Shown: piece by piece, positions 7,270 through 13,759 of the stretch
How positions within the stretch are numbered: the stretch's first letter is position 1
Layout of the letters: each line of letters begins with the position of its first letter
DNA from: Bacilli bacterium
GTDB lineage: Bacteria > Bacillota_I > Bacilli_A > RF39 > UBA660
DNA: 22,725 nucleotides
Assembly (NCBI GenBank): GCA_016302935.1
Contig: JAEDMO010000011.1
Location: forward strand, 1-22,725
Direction of reading: 5' to 3'
Position numbers and translations under genes: made by a program
The notes under the pieces: model-generated
What the model was told of the DNA's origin: nothing
Seen by the model: the letters and a program-made list of their open reading frames with translations, nothing else
Databases searched by the model: none

Positions 7270-8034
7270 ATGAATACTTTTTGGATAATTCTTTTCTTTA
7301 TTGTTGGTACTATTTTTGGCTCTTTTTTCAATGTTGTAGCCGATAGATTATCTAATGGAAAATCAATAATAACACCAGCATCACATTGTGATAAATGTAA
7401 TACGAAGTTAAAATGGTATGAGCTTATACCAATAGTTTCATATATTTGTCAAGGAGGTAAGTGTAGGTATTGCAAAAGTAAGATAGGTAGTAATCATTTG
7501 ATTATCGAACTTGTTACAGGGGTTTTATTTGCTTCTTGTTACAATGAGTTTGCTTTTAGTTCAAAATTAGTTATAGCTTTAATATTTGTATCTACTTTAA
7601 TAATTGTTATAGTTAGTGATATTGAATATATGATAATTTTAGATGAAGTTTTATTTGTAGGAATTGTATCGATTATCGTCTATGACTTTTTAGCTTTGGG
7701 TGTTTCTACCACTATTAATAATATTTTTTATGGAATATGTGCATTTATGACGATGTATGCTTTAAAATTGTTAGGAGACTTTATCTTTTCTAAGGAATCG
7801 CTTGGTGGTGGCGATATTAAGTTAATGTTCTTATTCGGTTTGGTATTAGGGTATGATATGGCTATCGTTTGTATTTTTTTAGGTACATTTTTAGCTTTCC
7901 CAATTTCTATATATGTTCTTATCAAAAGAAAAGATAATATTATACCTTTTGGACCATTTCTTAGTATTGCAGCAATACTTGTTTTGATTACTAAACTTAA
8001 TTTAGATAAAATAATTTCTTTTATAGCAAAATAA
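7270..8034 (+). CDS. Type IV prepilin peptidase / N-methyltransferase (PilD family, A24)
   Basis: A 254-residue polytopic membrane enzyme that cleaves the leader of type IV prepilin-like proteins and usually methylates the new N-terminus. The N-terminal GSFFNVVADRL motif is followed by the zinc-binding cysteine pairs Cys40/Cys43 and Cys65/Cys68. The aspartyl protease residues are Asp117 (VSDIEYMIILDE) and Asp182 in GGGDIKLMF. About seven to eight hydrophobic segments are visible, and the length is normal for the full bifunctional form. It lies 19 nt behind the gspF-like gene with the ribosome site AAGAGGTAA, so both belong to one transcript. The substrate pilins are not in the window. Confidence 0.93.
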   Translation: MNTFWIILFFIVGTIFGSFFNVVADRLSNGKSIITPASHCDKCNTKLKWYELIPIVSYICQGGKCRYCKSKIGSNHLIIELVTGVLFASCYNEFAFSSKLVIALIFVSTLIIVIVSDIEYMIILDEVLFVGIVSIIVYDFLALGVSTTINNIFYGICAFMTMYALKLLGDFIFSKESLGGGDIKLMFLFGLVLGYDMAIVCIFLGTFLAFPISIYVLIKRKDNIIPFGPFLSIAAILVLITKLNLDKIISFIAK

Positions 8035-8067
8035 TATTTCTGTTCATATAATATTAGTGGTGATGGT

Positions 8068-8352
8068 ATGAGCAAAAGGCAATTAAAAAAAATACTAACA
8101 GTATTAGGAGGAGTTGTTAGTATTCTTTTTTTAGCTCTTTTAGTGAATAATTATTTTAATATTTATTTATTTTTAGGTAGTGTTTTTTTAAATTGTTGTA
8201 ATGTTTATATTAAAAATAATAAAAGGGAAAATAATAATGTTAGGGAATATTCAAATAGAAGTTGTAATAAGAATGCTAATGTTACTTACAGGACGCATGT
8301 TAATTGTAATAAATTTAGTAAAACAAAGGTTAGAGTTAGAAGAAAGGATTAG
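8068..8352 (+). CDS. Small Cys/Asn-rich single-pass membrane protein of unknown function
   Basis: I do not recognise this 94-residue protein. A basic N-terminus (MSKRQLKK) is followed by one hydrophobic segment at about 9-42, then a polar tail of about 50 residues rich in Asn, Arg, Lys and Cys. The Cys residues are at about 49, 50, 72 and 86. The protein lies 33 nt behind the prepilin peptidase with a GGTGATGG ribosome site and is last in that operon. It is not a class III prepilin in any obvious way: there is no Gly before the hydrophobic stretch and no conserved Glu+5. The TAG stop overlaps the stop of the convergent hydrolase gene. A role linked to the pilus-like apparatus is suggested only by position. 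Confidence 0.65.
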   Translation: MSKRQLKKILTVLGGVVSILFLALLVNNYFNIYLFLGSVFLNCCNVYIKNNKRENNNVREYSNRSCNKNANVTYRTHVNCNKFSKTKVRVRRKD

Positions 8353-9110
8353 TTTTGTAAAAAGTTATCAATAATTAACAGGCATTCTTTGAAATTGGTA
8401 ATAAAGGGAAAGTGGTGGGCTTTTTTGATAATTACTAAGCCACTATTTTTAATTTTTTCTTCCATTATTTTAGCTTCTTCAATTTTGGTGTCTTGATCGT
8501 ATTCACCCCAAATTAGGAGAGTTGGTATTTTAATTTGAGAAAGGTTATTAGTATAATCTTCATTTACTATTTGGATTAAAATATCTTTCATTATTCCTTT
8601 GGCTTCGTTATAATCTTTGGAACCATATTGTTTTTTTAAATCATCTAGTAAATATTCTTGTTTTTCTCCTTTATATAGGGATGTTATCATTTTTTTAAGT
8701 ATTTTATAACGATAATTTTTCATTTTTGCAAAAAAATTCTTTTTTCTTTTTATACCTGATGAATCAATTAAAATGGCACTTTTTACTTCTATATCGGTAG
8801 TGGTAATTAGGTCGATTATAGTTTTTCCTCCAAAGGAATGACCGATTAAAGTGGGATTAGTTATATTAAGTTTTTGCATAAATTTATATATAATTAAGGC
8901 ATAATCATGGGTGGTAAAAACTGATGTTGGAGTAGAGCTTTCACCAAAACCTGGTAAGTCTAATGAATAAATATTGTAAGATTTTGATAGTTCATTTATT
9001 AAGTTGTTAAAATATTTGTAACTAGCGTTCCAACCGGGAATTAAAATAACGTTTTTCCCTTTTCCTTTGTTAATATAGCTTATATTCAAATTATCAATAG
9101 TCATTTGCAT
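8349..9110 (-). CDS. Alpha/beta hydrolase
   Basis: A 253-residue cytoplasmic protein of the alpha/beta hydrolase fold. The oxyanion-side motif is ILIPGWNAS near residue 24. The nucleophile elbow GHSFGG places Ser92 as nucleophile. The acid is Asp205 or Asp207 in WGEYDQDT and the base is His233 in AHHFPF, so the full triad is present. A helical cap (about 125-185) interrupts the core, as in esterases, lipases and C-C hydrolases. The substrate cannot be told from sequence. The ATG at 9110 follows AGGTGAT with short spacing. The gene is single and is convergent with the pilus-type operon, with overlapping stop codons (TAA at 8351-8349, TAG at 8350-8352) and no terminator between them. Confidence 0.9.
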   Translation of the reverse strand: MQMTIDNLNISYINKGKGKNVILIPGWNASYKYFNNLINELSKSYNIYSLDLPGFGESSTPTSVFTTHDYALIIYKFMQKLNITNPTLIGHSFGGKTIIDLITTTDIEVKSAILIDSSGIKRKKNFFAKMKNYRYKILKKMITSLYKGEKQEYLLDDLKKQYGSKDYNEAKGIMKDILIQIVNEDYTNNLSQIKIPTLLIWGEYDQDTKIEEAKIMEEKIKNSGLVIIKKAHHFPFITNFKECLLIIDNFLQN

Positions 9111-9153
9111 ATTATCACCTAGAAAAATATATGTTTAAATTTTTTTAAATATG

Positions 9154-9182
9154 TTGACAATTAATGATTTTTAAGATAAAAT
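9154..9182 (+). promoter_or_regulatory. Strong sigma-A promoter of tRNA-Ser
   Basis: TTGACA (9154-9159), 17-bp spacer, TAAAAT (9177-9182). The -35 is consensus and the -10 has five of six. The start is predicted near 9189, eight nucleotides before the mature tRNA. Confidence 0.85.
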
Positions 9183-9196
9183 TGTTATGTGCTTAC

Positions 9197-9287
9197 GGAG
9201 TAGTACTCAAGAGGCTGAAGAGGCGCCCCTGCTAAGGGTGTAGGCTGGGAAACTGGCGCGAAGGTTCAAATCCTTTCTACTCCGCCA
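9197..9287 (+). tRNA. tRNA-Ser(GCU)
   Basis: A 91-nt class II tRNA. The acceptor arms are GGAGTAG (9197-9203) and CTACTCC (9277-9283), followed by discriminator G and an encoded CCA (9285-9287). The anticodon stem is CGCCC/GGGTG around loop CTGCTAA, giving anticodon GCT, which reads serine AGC/AGU codons. A long variable arm typical of serine tRNA and a T arm GAAGG-TTCAAAT-CCTTT are present. AGT is heavily used in the neighbouring genes. It is a single tRNA gene, with its own promoter and terminator. Confidence 0.96.
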
Positions 9288-9298
9288 TATAAAAAATT

Positions 9299-9327
9299 AA
9301 AGTTTCTGTTAAATCAGAACTTTTTTT
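9299..9327 (+). terminator. Terminator after tRNA-Ser
   Basis: AAAGTTTCTG (9299-9308) pairs with CAGAACTTT (9315-9323) with one bulged T and a 6-nt loop. Seven T residues follow at 9321-9327. Confidence 0.8.
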
Positions 9328-9373
9328 GTTATATGATGGTTATAATAAAATTATGTTATTGATACAAAAACTA

Positions 9374-9382
9374 TGTTATAAT
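9374..9382 (+). promoter_or_regulatory. Extended -10 promoter of the zinc-ribbon gene
   Basis: TGTTATAAT is a complete extended -10. No good -35 lies at 16-18 bp; TTGATA at 9359-9364 is too close (12 bp). The ribosome site AAAGGAGG follows at 9394-9401. Confidence 0.55.
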
Positions 9383-9409
9383 TAACTTAGTATAAAGGAG
9401 GAATAATGA

Positions 9410-9667
9410 ATGGAAAATAAAATATGTCAAAGCTGTGGTATGCCTATTACTTCAAATGAACAATTAGGTATAAATAAAGATGGAAGTGTCAATGATGATT
9501 ATTGTAAGTATTGTTATTCTAATGGTGAATTTATAGATAAAGTTACAATGGATGAATATATAGATATGTGTTCTAAATATGGTTTTCAAGCAGGAATGAC
9601 TAATGAAGAGATGAAAGAACACTGTAAAAAATTGTTTCCAACTTTAAAAAGATGGAAAGTTAATTAA
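9410..9667 (+). CDS. Small putative zinc-ribbon protein
   Basis: An 85-residue protein with two cysteine pairs: CQSCGMP near residues 6-9 and CKYC near 32-35. They are separated by a stretch that includes NKDGSVNDDY. This is the layout of the putative zinc-ribbon family (Zn_ribbon_2), which also has a conserved C-terminal helix region like MTNEEMKEHCKKLFPTLKRW. The molecular role is unknown; zinc binding is inferred from the four Cys. The ATG at 9410 was chosen because AAAGGAGG lies 8 nt before it. The ATG at 9406 in another frame codes only four residues. The gene has its own promoter and terminator. Confidence 0.85.
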   Translation: MENKICQSCGMPITSNEQLGINKDGSVNDDYCKYCYSNGEFIDKVTMDEYIDMCSKYGFQAGMTNEEMKEHCKKLFPTLKRWKVN

Positions 9668-9674
9668 ATTATAT

Positions 9675-9699
9675 ACCTTGTGATAATTCAAGGTTTTTT
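9675..9699 (+). terminator. Terminator after the zinc-ribbon gene
   Basis: ACCTTG (9675-9680) pairs with CAAGGT (9689-9694) around an 8-nt loop, followed by T residues to 9699. Confidence 0.8.
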
Positions 9700-9713
9700 G
9701 TTTAAATAATTTA

Positions 9714-9742
9714 TTTACAAAATATATGTTTTATTATACAAT
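9714..9742 (+). promoter_or_regulatory. Sigma-A promoter of the 9770 gene
   Basis: TTTACA (9714-9719), 17-bp spacer, TACAAT (9737-9742). The start is predicted near 9749, leaving a leader of about 20 nt with GGAGGGAT as ribosome site. Confidence 0.65.
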
Positions 9743-9769
9743 AGATTTAATTTGTTGGAGGGATTATAT

Positions 9770-10345
9770 ATGGGTGAATTTATAGTTTTATTTTCTTGTT
9801 CTTTTGTTTTGAAAGTTTCTTTGGATTTATTTTTTGATTTGCTTATGATGAGAGATGCGGCTAAATTAGGTTATAAATTTAAGCTTGATGGAATAACAGA
9901 TGAATGTATGGAGGATGATGAAAATAAAAAGAGTAATTCATCTTTAAAATTAGATAAATTAATTTCTCTTGTTCCAATAGTTAATGCATTTATTTCTTTA
10001 ATGAATGGGGTTAAATATATGGCTAATAAAGAATCGTATTTGAGGACTTTTTTAAAGCTTGATGCTTTGGAAAACTTAAATGTGTTAGAAGATGATGTTT
10101 TTTTAGAAAAACCTACTATGGTAACTGCTTATAAGATAAATAAAGATATGATAGAAATTCCTTTTTGTAGATATAAGGAAACGGGAAGAATATATTATTA
10201 TATTGATGATAATGATATTTGTTATATAATAAAGGTAGAAAATGAAGCTAGGGAACTTACTTTATTTGAACAAAGGGAATATGTTATTAATGATATAAAG
10301 AAGAATATGCCAGTTGATGTAAAAAGAAGAGTAAAAAAAAGATAG
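9770..10345 (+). CDS. Uncharacterised membrane-associated protein
   Basis: I do not recognise this 191-residue protein. The start ATG 9770 follows GGAGGGAT (9757-9764); an upstream TTG at 9752 would overlap that site and was rejected. It has a hydrophobic N-terminal segment (about 3-25) and a second one (about 66-84, LISLVPIVNAFISLMNGV) separated by a polar acidic stretch. A soluble C-terminal half of mixed beta character follows (KETGRIYYYIDDNDICYIIK), ending in a basic tail. The topology suggests two membrane helices with the C-terminus in the cytoplasm. It has its own promoter and shares a bidirectional terminator with the convergent phosphoesterase gene. No functional motif is visible. 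Confidence 0.75.
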   Translation: MGEFIVLFSCSFVLKVSLDLFFDLLMMRDAAKLGYKFKLDGITDECMEDDENKKSNSSLKLDKLISLVPIVNAFISLMNGVKYMANKESYLRTFLKLDALENLNVLEDDVFLEKPTMVTAYKINKDMIEIPFCRYKETGRIYYYIDDNDICYIIKVENEARELTLFEQREYVINDIKKNMPVDVKRRVKKR

Positions 10346-10361
10346 TTTAACTATCTTTTTT
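10335..10361. terminator. Bidirectional terminator shared by convergent genes
   Basis: AAAAAAGATAG (10335-10345) pairs with CTATCTTTTTT (10351-10361) around loop TTTAA. A runs on the left and T runs on the right make it work on both strands. The plus-strand TAG stop (10343-10345) and the minus-strand TAA stop (10349-10347) both lie inside the hairpin. Confidence 0.85.
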
Positions 10362-11195
10362 AGTGTTTATTCGATAAAAATTAATAGATGGTCTATTAAA
10401 AAGTCGAAGGTTTAGGTCAGTATTACCAATTCCACTTGATATATATAATTTTGTATTGTTGATTGTGTAATAATTTTTATAGTATTTTTTAGCTCCATTT
10501 GGAGTATATAAAGCTCCTATAATAGGAATTCTTACTTGACCGTTATGTGAGTGACCGGATAATATAAGATCAACTTCTTGTTCTTTTAGAATATTAGTAC
10601 TGTAATCTGGTTCATGGACTAATATAATGCTATAGGTATCATTATTTTCTTTTAAGTAACTAGTAGTGGACTTGATATCTGGGTTACCTAAAAGGGTATC
10701 ATCTATTCCTCCTAGATATATTTTGTCTTTTTCTTTATTGATGATTATATCATATTGGTTATTTAATAAAGTAAAATTGCTATTTTTATATATTTTTTCT
10801 ATTTTGCTTTTATTTTCTTCGTAATCGTGATTACCCATTATGGTGTATTTGCCGTATTTGGCAGAGATACTTTTTAATTGTTTGCTTATAGTTTCTACTA
10901 TTTTATCATCTGTTTTTAGTGATTTATCAAGTAAATCACCGGTGAATATAACAATATCTGGATTAATAAGATTTATTTCATCAACTATTTGTTTTAATCT
11001 TTTACTGGTAATAACACTACCATAATGTAAGTCAGAAAAGTGAACTATTTTAAGACCGTTATAGGAATAGGGAAGTTTATCTGAGTAAATAGTATATTCT
11101 TTGGTAATTAGACCAGATGTGGCGATAAATCTTGCATATATTATTATGAGAATTATAGAAATTAAAATAATAATTATTGTTTTTATTTTTTTCAT
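10347..11195 (-). CDS. Membrane-anchored metallophosphoesterase, YkuE/YaeI type
   Basis: A 282-residue protein with an N-terminal signal anchor (about 5-25) and a calcineurin-like phosphoesterase domain. All metal motifs are present: Asp55 and His57 in DLHYG, Asp87 in GDLLD, Asn122 and His123 in GNHDY, His194 in VHEPD, and His215 and His217 in GHSHNGQ. Related proteins bind two metal ions and hydrolyse phosphoesters; some related enzymes act on lipid substrates such as UDP-diacylglucosamine, but the substrate here is unknown. The location is probably the outer face of the membrane. The start codon overlaps the stop of the upstream CPBP gene as TAATG, so translation is coupled. It ends in the shared bidirectional terminator. 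Confidence 0.9.
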   Translation of the reverse strand: MKKIKTIIIILISIILIIIYARFIATSGLITKEYTIYSDKLPYSYNGLKIVHFSDLHYGSVITSKRLKQIVDEINLINPDIVIFTGDLLDKSLKTDDKIVETISKQLKSISAKYGKYTIMGNHDYEENKSKIEKIYKNSNFTLLNNQYDIIINKEKDKIYLGGIDDTLLGNPDIKSTTSYLKENNDTYSIILVHEPDYSTNILKEQEVDLILSGHSHNGQVRIPIIGALYTPNGAKKYYKNYYTINNTKLYISSGIGNTDLNLRLFNRPSINFYRINTKKDS

Positions 11196-11893
11196 TATAA
11201 AACACTCCCTATTAAATATACAACTATGGCTAGGGTATTATGGAGCATATGCATTGATATACTTGAGAAGATATTGTTTGTTTTTACATATAAAGAGGCA
11301 AAGGTAAATCCTAAGGCACAATAGGGGATTAGATGAAGCAATGAGGAGATAGAATCAAGTGAAGAAATGACGTGGAGAGAGCCAAAGATAAAGCCACTGA
11401 TAAAGATATATAAGTATTTTGATTTAAATACTTCTCTAAAACCATGACGAAAGATTAATTCTTCTGTAAATGGGGCGTATAATACCACTGAGAATATCAT
11501 ATACATTGGGTAGTTATCTATTAATGATCTAACGGCTTCTTCATTGTTTGCTAGTCCGGCATTTGTAAATGCTATAATTATCAAGTTACTTACAATCATA
11601 ACTATAAAACCAATTAGCCAATATTTAAATGAAGTTTCGATGTTATTAGCAAAATTTTTGTTAAAAAAGCTTTTAAAATCTTCAATAATTTTTTTCTTGT
11701 AAGCAAAAAAGATAATGATAAGGAAAGTTATATCCGAAGTAAGCATTAATATTACTTTATTACTTTTATCAATTTTTTCTAAATCAATATCAAAAATTGA
11801 AAAAAGAATAGAGGAAAAAGTTAGTAATAAAAACGCTAATGATAAGGTTTTTAATAAAGTTAGTAATTCTTTTTTTATGTTTTTTTGTTTCAT
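11195..11893 (-). CDS. CPBP-family intramembrane glutamic protease
   Basis: A 232-residue polytopic membrane protein with the CPBP (ABI/CAAX) signature. Glu144 and Glu145 lie in TEELIFRHGFR, with Arg149 and Arg153 behind them, His174 in FGSLHV, and a late HMLHN motif (His215, His218). These residues form the glutamate/histidine active site of the family. Bacterial members include immunity proteins and intramembrane proteases; the substrate cannot be inferred. The ATG at 11893 was chosen because AGGTG (minus, 11907-11903) precedes it at 9 nt; the GTG at 11905 would overlap that site. It overlaps the downstream phosphoesterase by one base and is the first gene of that operon. Confidence 0.88.
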   Translation of the reverse strand: MKQKNIKKELLTLLKTLSLAFLLLTFSSILFSIFDIDLEKIDKSNKVILMLTSDITFLIIIFFAYKKKIIEDFKSFFNKNFANNIETSFKYWLIGFIVMIVSNLIIIAFTNAGLANNEEAVRSLIDNYPMYMIFSVVLYAPFTEELIFRHGFREVFKSKYLYIFISGFIFGSLHVISSLDSISSLLHLIPYCALGFTFASLYVKTNNIFSSISMHMLHNTLAIVVYLIGSVL

Positions 11894-11916
11894 TTTATCA
11901 CACACCTACATTTTAT

Positions 11917-11925
11917 AGTATATCA
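11917..11925 (-). promoter_or_regulatory. Extended -10 promoter of the CPBP-phosphoesterase operon
   Basis: On the minus strand TGATATACT (11925-11917) is a TGn plus TATACT extended -10. It lies shortly before the AGGTG ribosome site. No clear -35 was seen. Confidence 0.45.
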
Positions 11926-12019
11926 AAAAAAGTGAGAAAGTGCTATAACAAGTTAAAAAATAAAGTTTAAAAATGTTTTAGTAAAATAAATATTTTTTTG
12001 TAAAATTATAAAAAAACTA

Positions 12020-12048
12020 TTTACAAATACCAATCTTGATAGTAAAAT
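12020..12048 (+). promoter_or_regulatory. Sigma-A promoter of the mraZ division cluster
   Basis: TTTACA (12020-12025), 17-bp spacer, TAAAAT (12043-12048). It is directly followed by the MraZ-type repeat array. Confidence 0.8.
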
Positions 12049-12083
12049 AGTGGTATACAGTGGTTGCAAATGGAAGAAAGTGG
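12049..12083 (+). promoter_or_regulatory. MraZ-type operator: four 10-bp-spaced (A)GTGG boxes
   Basis: AGTGG at 12049, AGTGG at 12059, AATGG at 12069 and AGTGG at 12079 have an exact 10-bp period. MraZ is known to bind direct TGGG-like repeats at this period upstream of its own gene in several bacteria. The first box touches the -10 element and the last runs into the mraZ ribosome site (GGGGGA, 12082-12087), so binding could block both transcription and the leader. Confidence 0.75.
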
Positions 12084-12093
12084 GGGATAAACG

Positions 12094-12531
12094 ATGCTGA
12101 TTGGTGAATTTCATCATAATATCGATGATAAGAATAGATTAATTATTCCAGCGAAATTCCGCGATGAGATTGGCGATAAGTTCGTTTTAACCAGAGGATT
12201 AGATGGATGTTTATTTATTTATTCTTTAAGCAATTGGGAAAAAATCGTTGATAAACTTAAAAATCTTCCATTTACTAAAAAAGATGCTAGAACATTTATG
12301 AGATTTTTCTTATCGGGCGCCACTATTTGTGAATTTGATAAGCAAGGGAGAATCAATATTAATACTTCTTTAATAGAATATGCAAAAATAAAAAAAGAAT
12401 GTGCGATTATAGGGGTTAATGATCGCCTAGAAATTTGGGCTTTAGAAGACTTTAACAACTTAATGGATGACAATAAAGATAATTTATCAGATATTGCTGA
12501 GAATTTATTTAGTATGGATTTTGAGATGTAA
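12094..12531 (+). CDS. mraZ: Transcriptional regulator MraZ
   Basis: A 145-residue protein of normal MraZ length, a DNA-binding regulator of the division and cell wall cluster with a double SpoVT/AbrB-like fold. Both DxxxR motifs are present: DDKNRLIIPAKFR near residue 11 and DKQGRINI near residue 81. Members form ring-shaped oligomers and bind spaced direct repeats before mraZ. A fitting repeat array lies immediately upstream, so autorepression is likely. It is the first gene of the operon and is 2 nt from rsmH. Confidence 0.97.
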   Translation: MLIGEFHHNIDDKNRLIIPAKFRDEIGDKFVLTRGLDGCLFIYSLSNWEKIVDKLKNLPFTKKDARTFMRFFLSGATICEFDKQGRININTSLIEYAKIKKECAIIGVNDRLEIWALEDFNNLMDDNKDNLSDIAENLFSMDFEM

Positions 12532-12533
12532 TT

Positions 12534-13451
12534 ATGCATAAGAGTGTTTTATTAAACGAAGTAATTGCTAATATGAATATTAAAGAAGATGGTATTTATG
12601 TTGATGCTACTCTAGGCTTTGGGGGTCATTCTTCTTCTATTTTAAAAGAAATTAAAAAGGGGTTTCTTTTCGCCTTTGATCAAGATGAGGAAGCTATATC
12701 TAGTTCTTATGAGAGATTAAGTAAATCTTATGATAATTTTCTTATTATTAAAGATAATTTTGTTAATATGCGTAAGCGTTTGATGGAACAGAATGTAAGC
12801 TGTGTTGATGGAATACTTTTTGATTTAGGGGTATCTAGTCCACAGTTAGATGAAGCTTATAGAGGATTTAGTTATCATAATGATGCTAGGTTGGATATGA
12901 GGATGGATCGCAATAACAAACTTAGTGCGTATGAGGTAGTTAATGATTATGATGAAGATGATTTGGCTAGAATTATTTATAATTATGGTGAAGAAAAGTA
13001 TGCTAAGAGTATAGCAAGAAATATTGTTAAATATAGAAAAAATAAAAATATTGAAACAACTTTGGAACTTGTTGATATTATTAAAAGTAGTATGCCTTAT
13101 AAGGCGATGAGGGATACGCATCCTGCTAAGAGAACTTTTCAAGCTATTAGAATAGAAGTAAATGATGAGCTTAATGTTTTAAAAAGTGCTTTGGAGCAAG
13201 CTTTGGATTTACTTAAAGTAAATGGTAGGATATGTGTTATTACTTTTCATTCGTTAGAGGATAGGATAGTTGCTAATACATTTAAAAAATATAGTGAAGT
13301 AGATAGCAATGTGGCTAATTTACCATATATACCAGAAGAATATTTGCCTAAATTTAAAGTGGTTGGCAAGTTTACTCCTAGTAAGGAAGAGATAAGTGAG
13401 AATAATAGAGCTAGGAGCGCTAAACTTAGGGTGATAGAAAGAATTAGGTGA
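12534..13451 (+). CDS. rsmH: 16S rRNA (cytosine1402-N4)-methyltransferase RsmH
   Basis: A 305-residue SAM-dependent enzyme that methylates N4 of C1402 in 16S rRNA. It shows DATLGFGGHSSSIL (SAM loop), DGILFDLGVSSPQLD, ARLDMRMD, TFQAIRIEVNDEL and VITFHSLEDRIV, all conserved in the family, with normal length. It starts 2 nt after mraZ with no strong ribosome site of its own, so translation probably depends on mraZ. Its TGA stop (13449-13451) overlaps the AGGTGA site of the ftsL-like gene. Confidence 0.97.
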   Translation: MHKSVLLNEVIANMNIKEDGIYVDATLGFGGHSSSILKEIKKGFLFAFDQDEEAISSSYERLSKSYDNFLIIKDNFVNMRKRLMEQNVSCVDGILFDLGVSSPQLDEAYRGFSYHNDARLDMRMDRNNKLSAYEVVNDYDEDDLARIIYNYGEEKYAKSIARNIVKYRKNKNIETTLELVDIIKSSMPYKAMRDTHPAKRTFQAIRIEVNDELNVLKSALEQALDLLKVNGRICVITFHSLEDRIVANTFKKYSEVDSNVANLPYIPEEYLPKFKVVGKFTPSKEEISENNRARSAKLRVIERIR

Positions 13452-13456
13452 CAATA

Positions 13457-13750
13457 ATGAAAAAGAATAAAAAGAAAAAGATGTTTACTAAGGTGGAGAG
13501 ATTTTTATATAAGTCCAGTTTGGTGATTATTGTTTTTTTGGTGATTGGAACTATTTTTGGTCAAACAATGTTATCTAAAGTTAATTATGAAGTGGAAAAA
13601 TTAAAAAATAATTTAGATGAACAAAAAGAAACTAATCAAAGTTTAGTTATGGTTATTAATGAGATGATTTCTTTAGAAAATATTCAAACTATTGCCGAAT
13701 CAATGGGGTTGGCTTATAATAATGATAATATAAAAACAATTACGGAATAG
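13457..13750 (+). CDS. ftsL: FtsL-like cell division protein
   Basis: A 97-residue bitopic membrane protein. The cytoplasmic N-terminus is very basic (KKNKKKKMF), a single transmembrane helix lies at about 18-38, and the extracellular part has a short coiled coil (KVNYEVEKLKNNLDEQKETN). The sequence is too divergent to recognise by motif; the call rests on size, topology and position between rsmH and the division transpeptidase, which is where ftsL lies. DivIC-like is the alternative. The ATG at 13457 was preferred over GTG 13448 because AGGTGA precedes it at a normal distance. FtsL works in the septal complex with FtsB/DivIC and FtsI/FtsW. Confidence 0.8.
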   Translation: MKKNKKKKMFTKVERFLYKSSLVIIVFLVIGTIFGQTMLSKVNYEVEKLKNNLDEQKETNQSLVMVINEMISLENIQTIAESMGLAYNNDNIKTITE

Positions 13751-13759
13751 AGGGATATG

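Noticed and set aside
8068..8200. Small membrane protein as a pilin
   Set aside because: There is no Gly-Phe/Met cleavage motif before the hydrophobic segment and no Glu at +5, so a prepilin call is not supported.
9359..9364. TTGATA as the -35 of the zinc-ribbon gene
   Set aside because: The spacer to the -10 would be 12 bp, too short for sigma-A; the extended -10 explains the promoter better.
9406..9420. ATG at 9406 as a leader peptide start
   Set aside because: It codes four residues then stops, and the ribosome site spacing fits the ATG at 9410.
12846..13142. Minus-strand open frame inside rsmH
   Set aside because: It is an antisense shadow; rsmH motifs cover the whole region.
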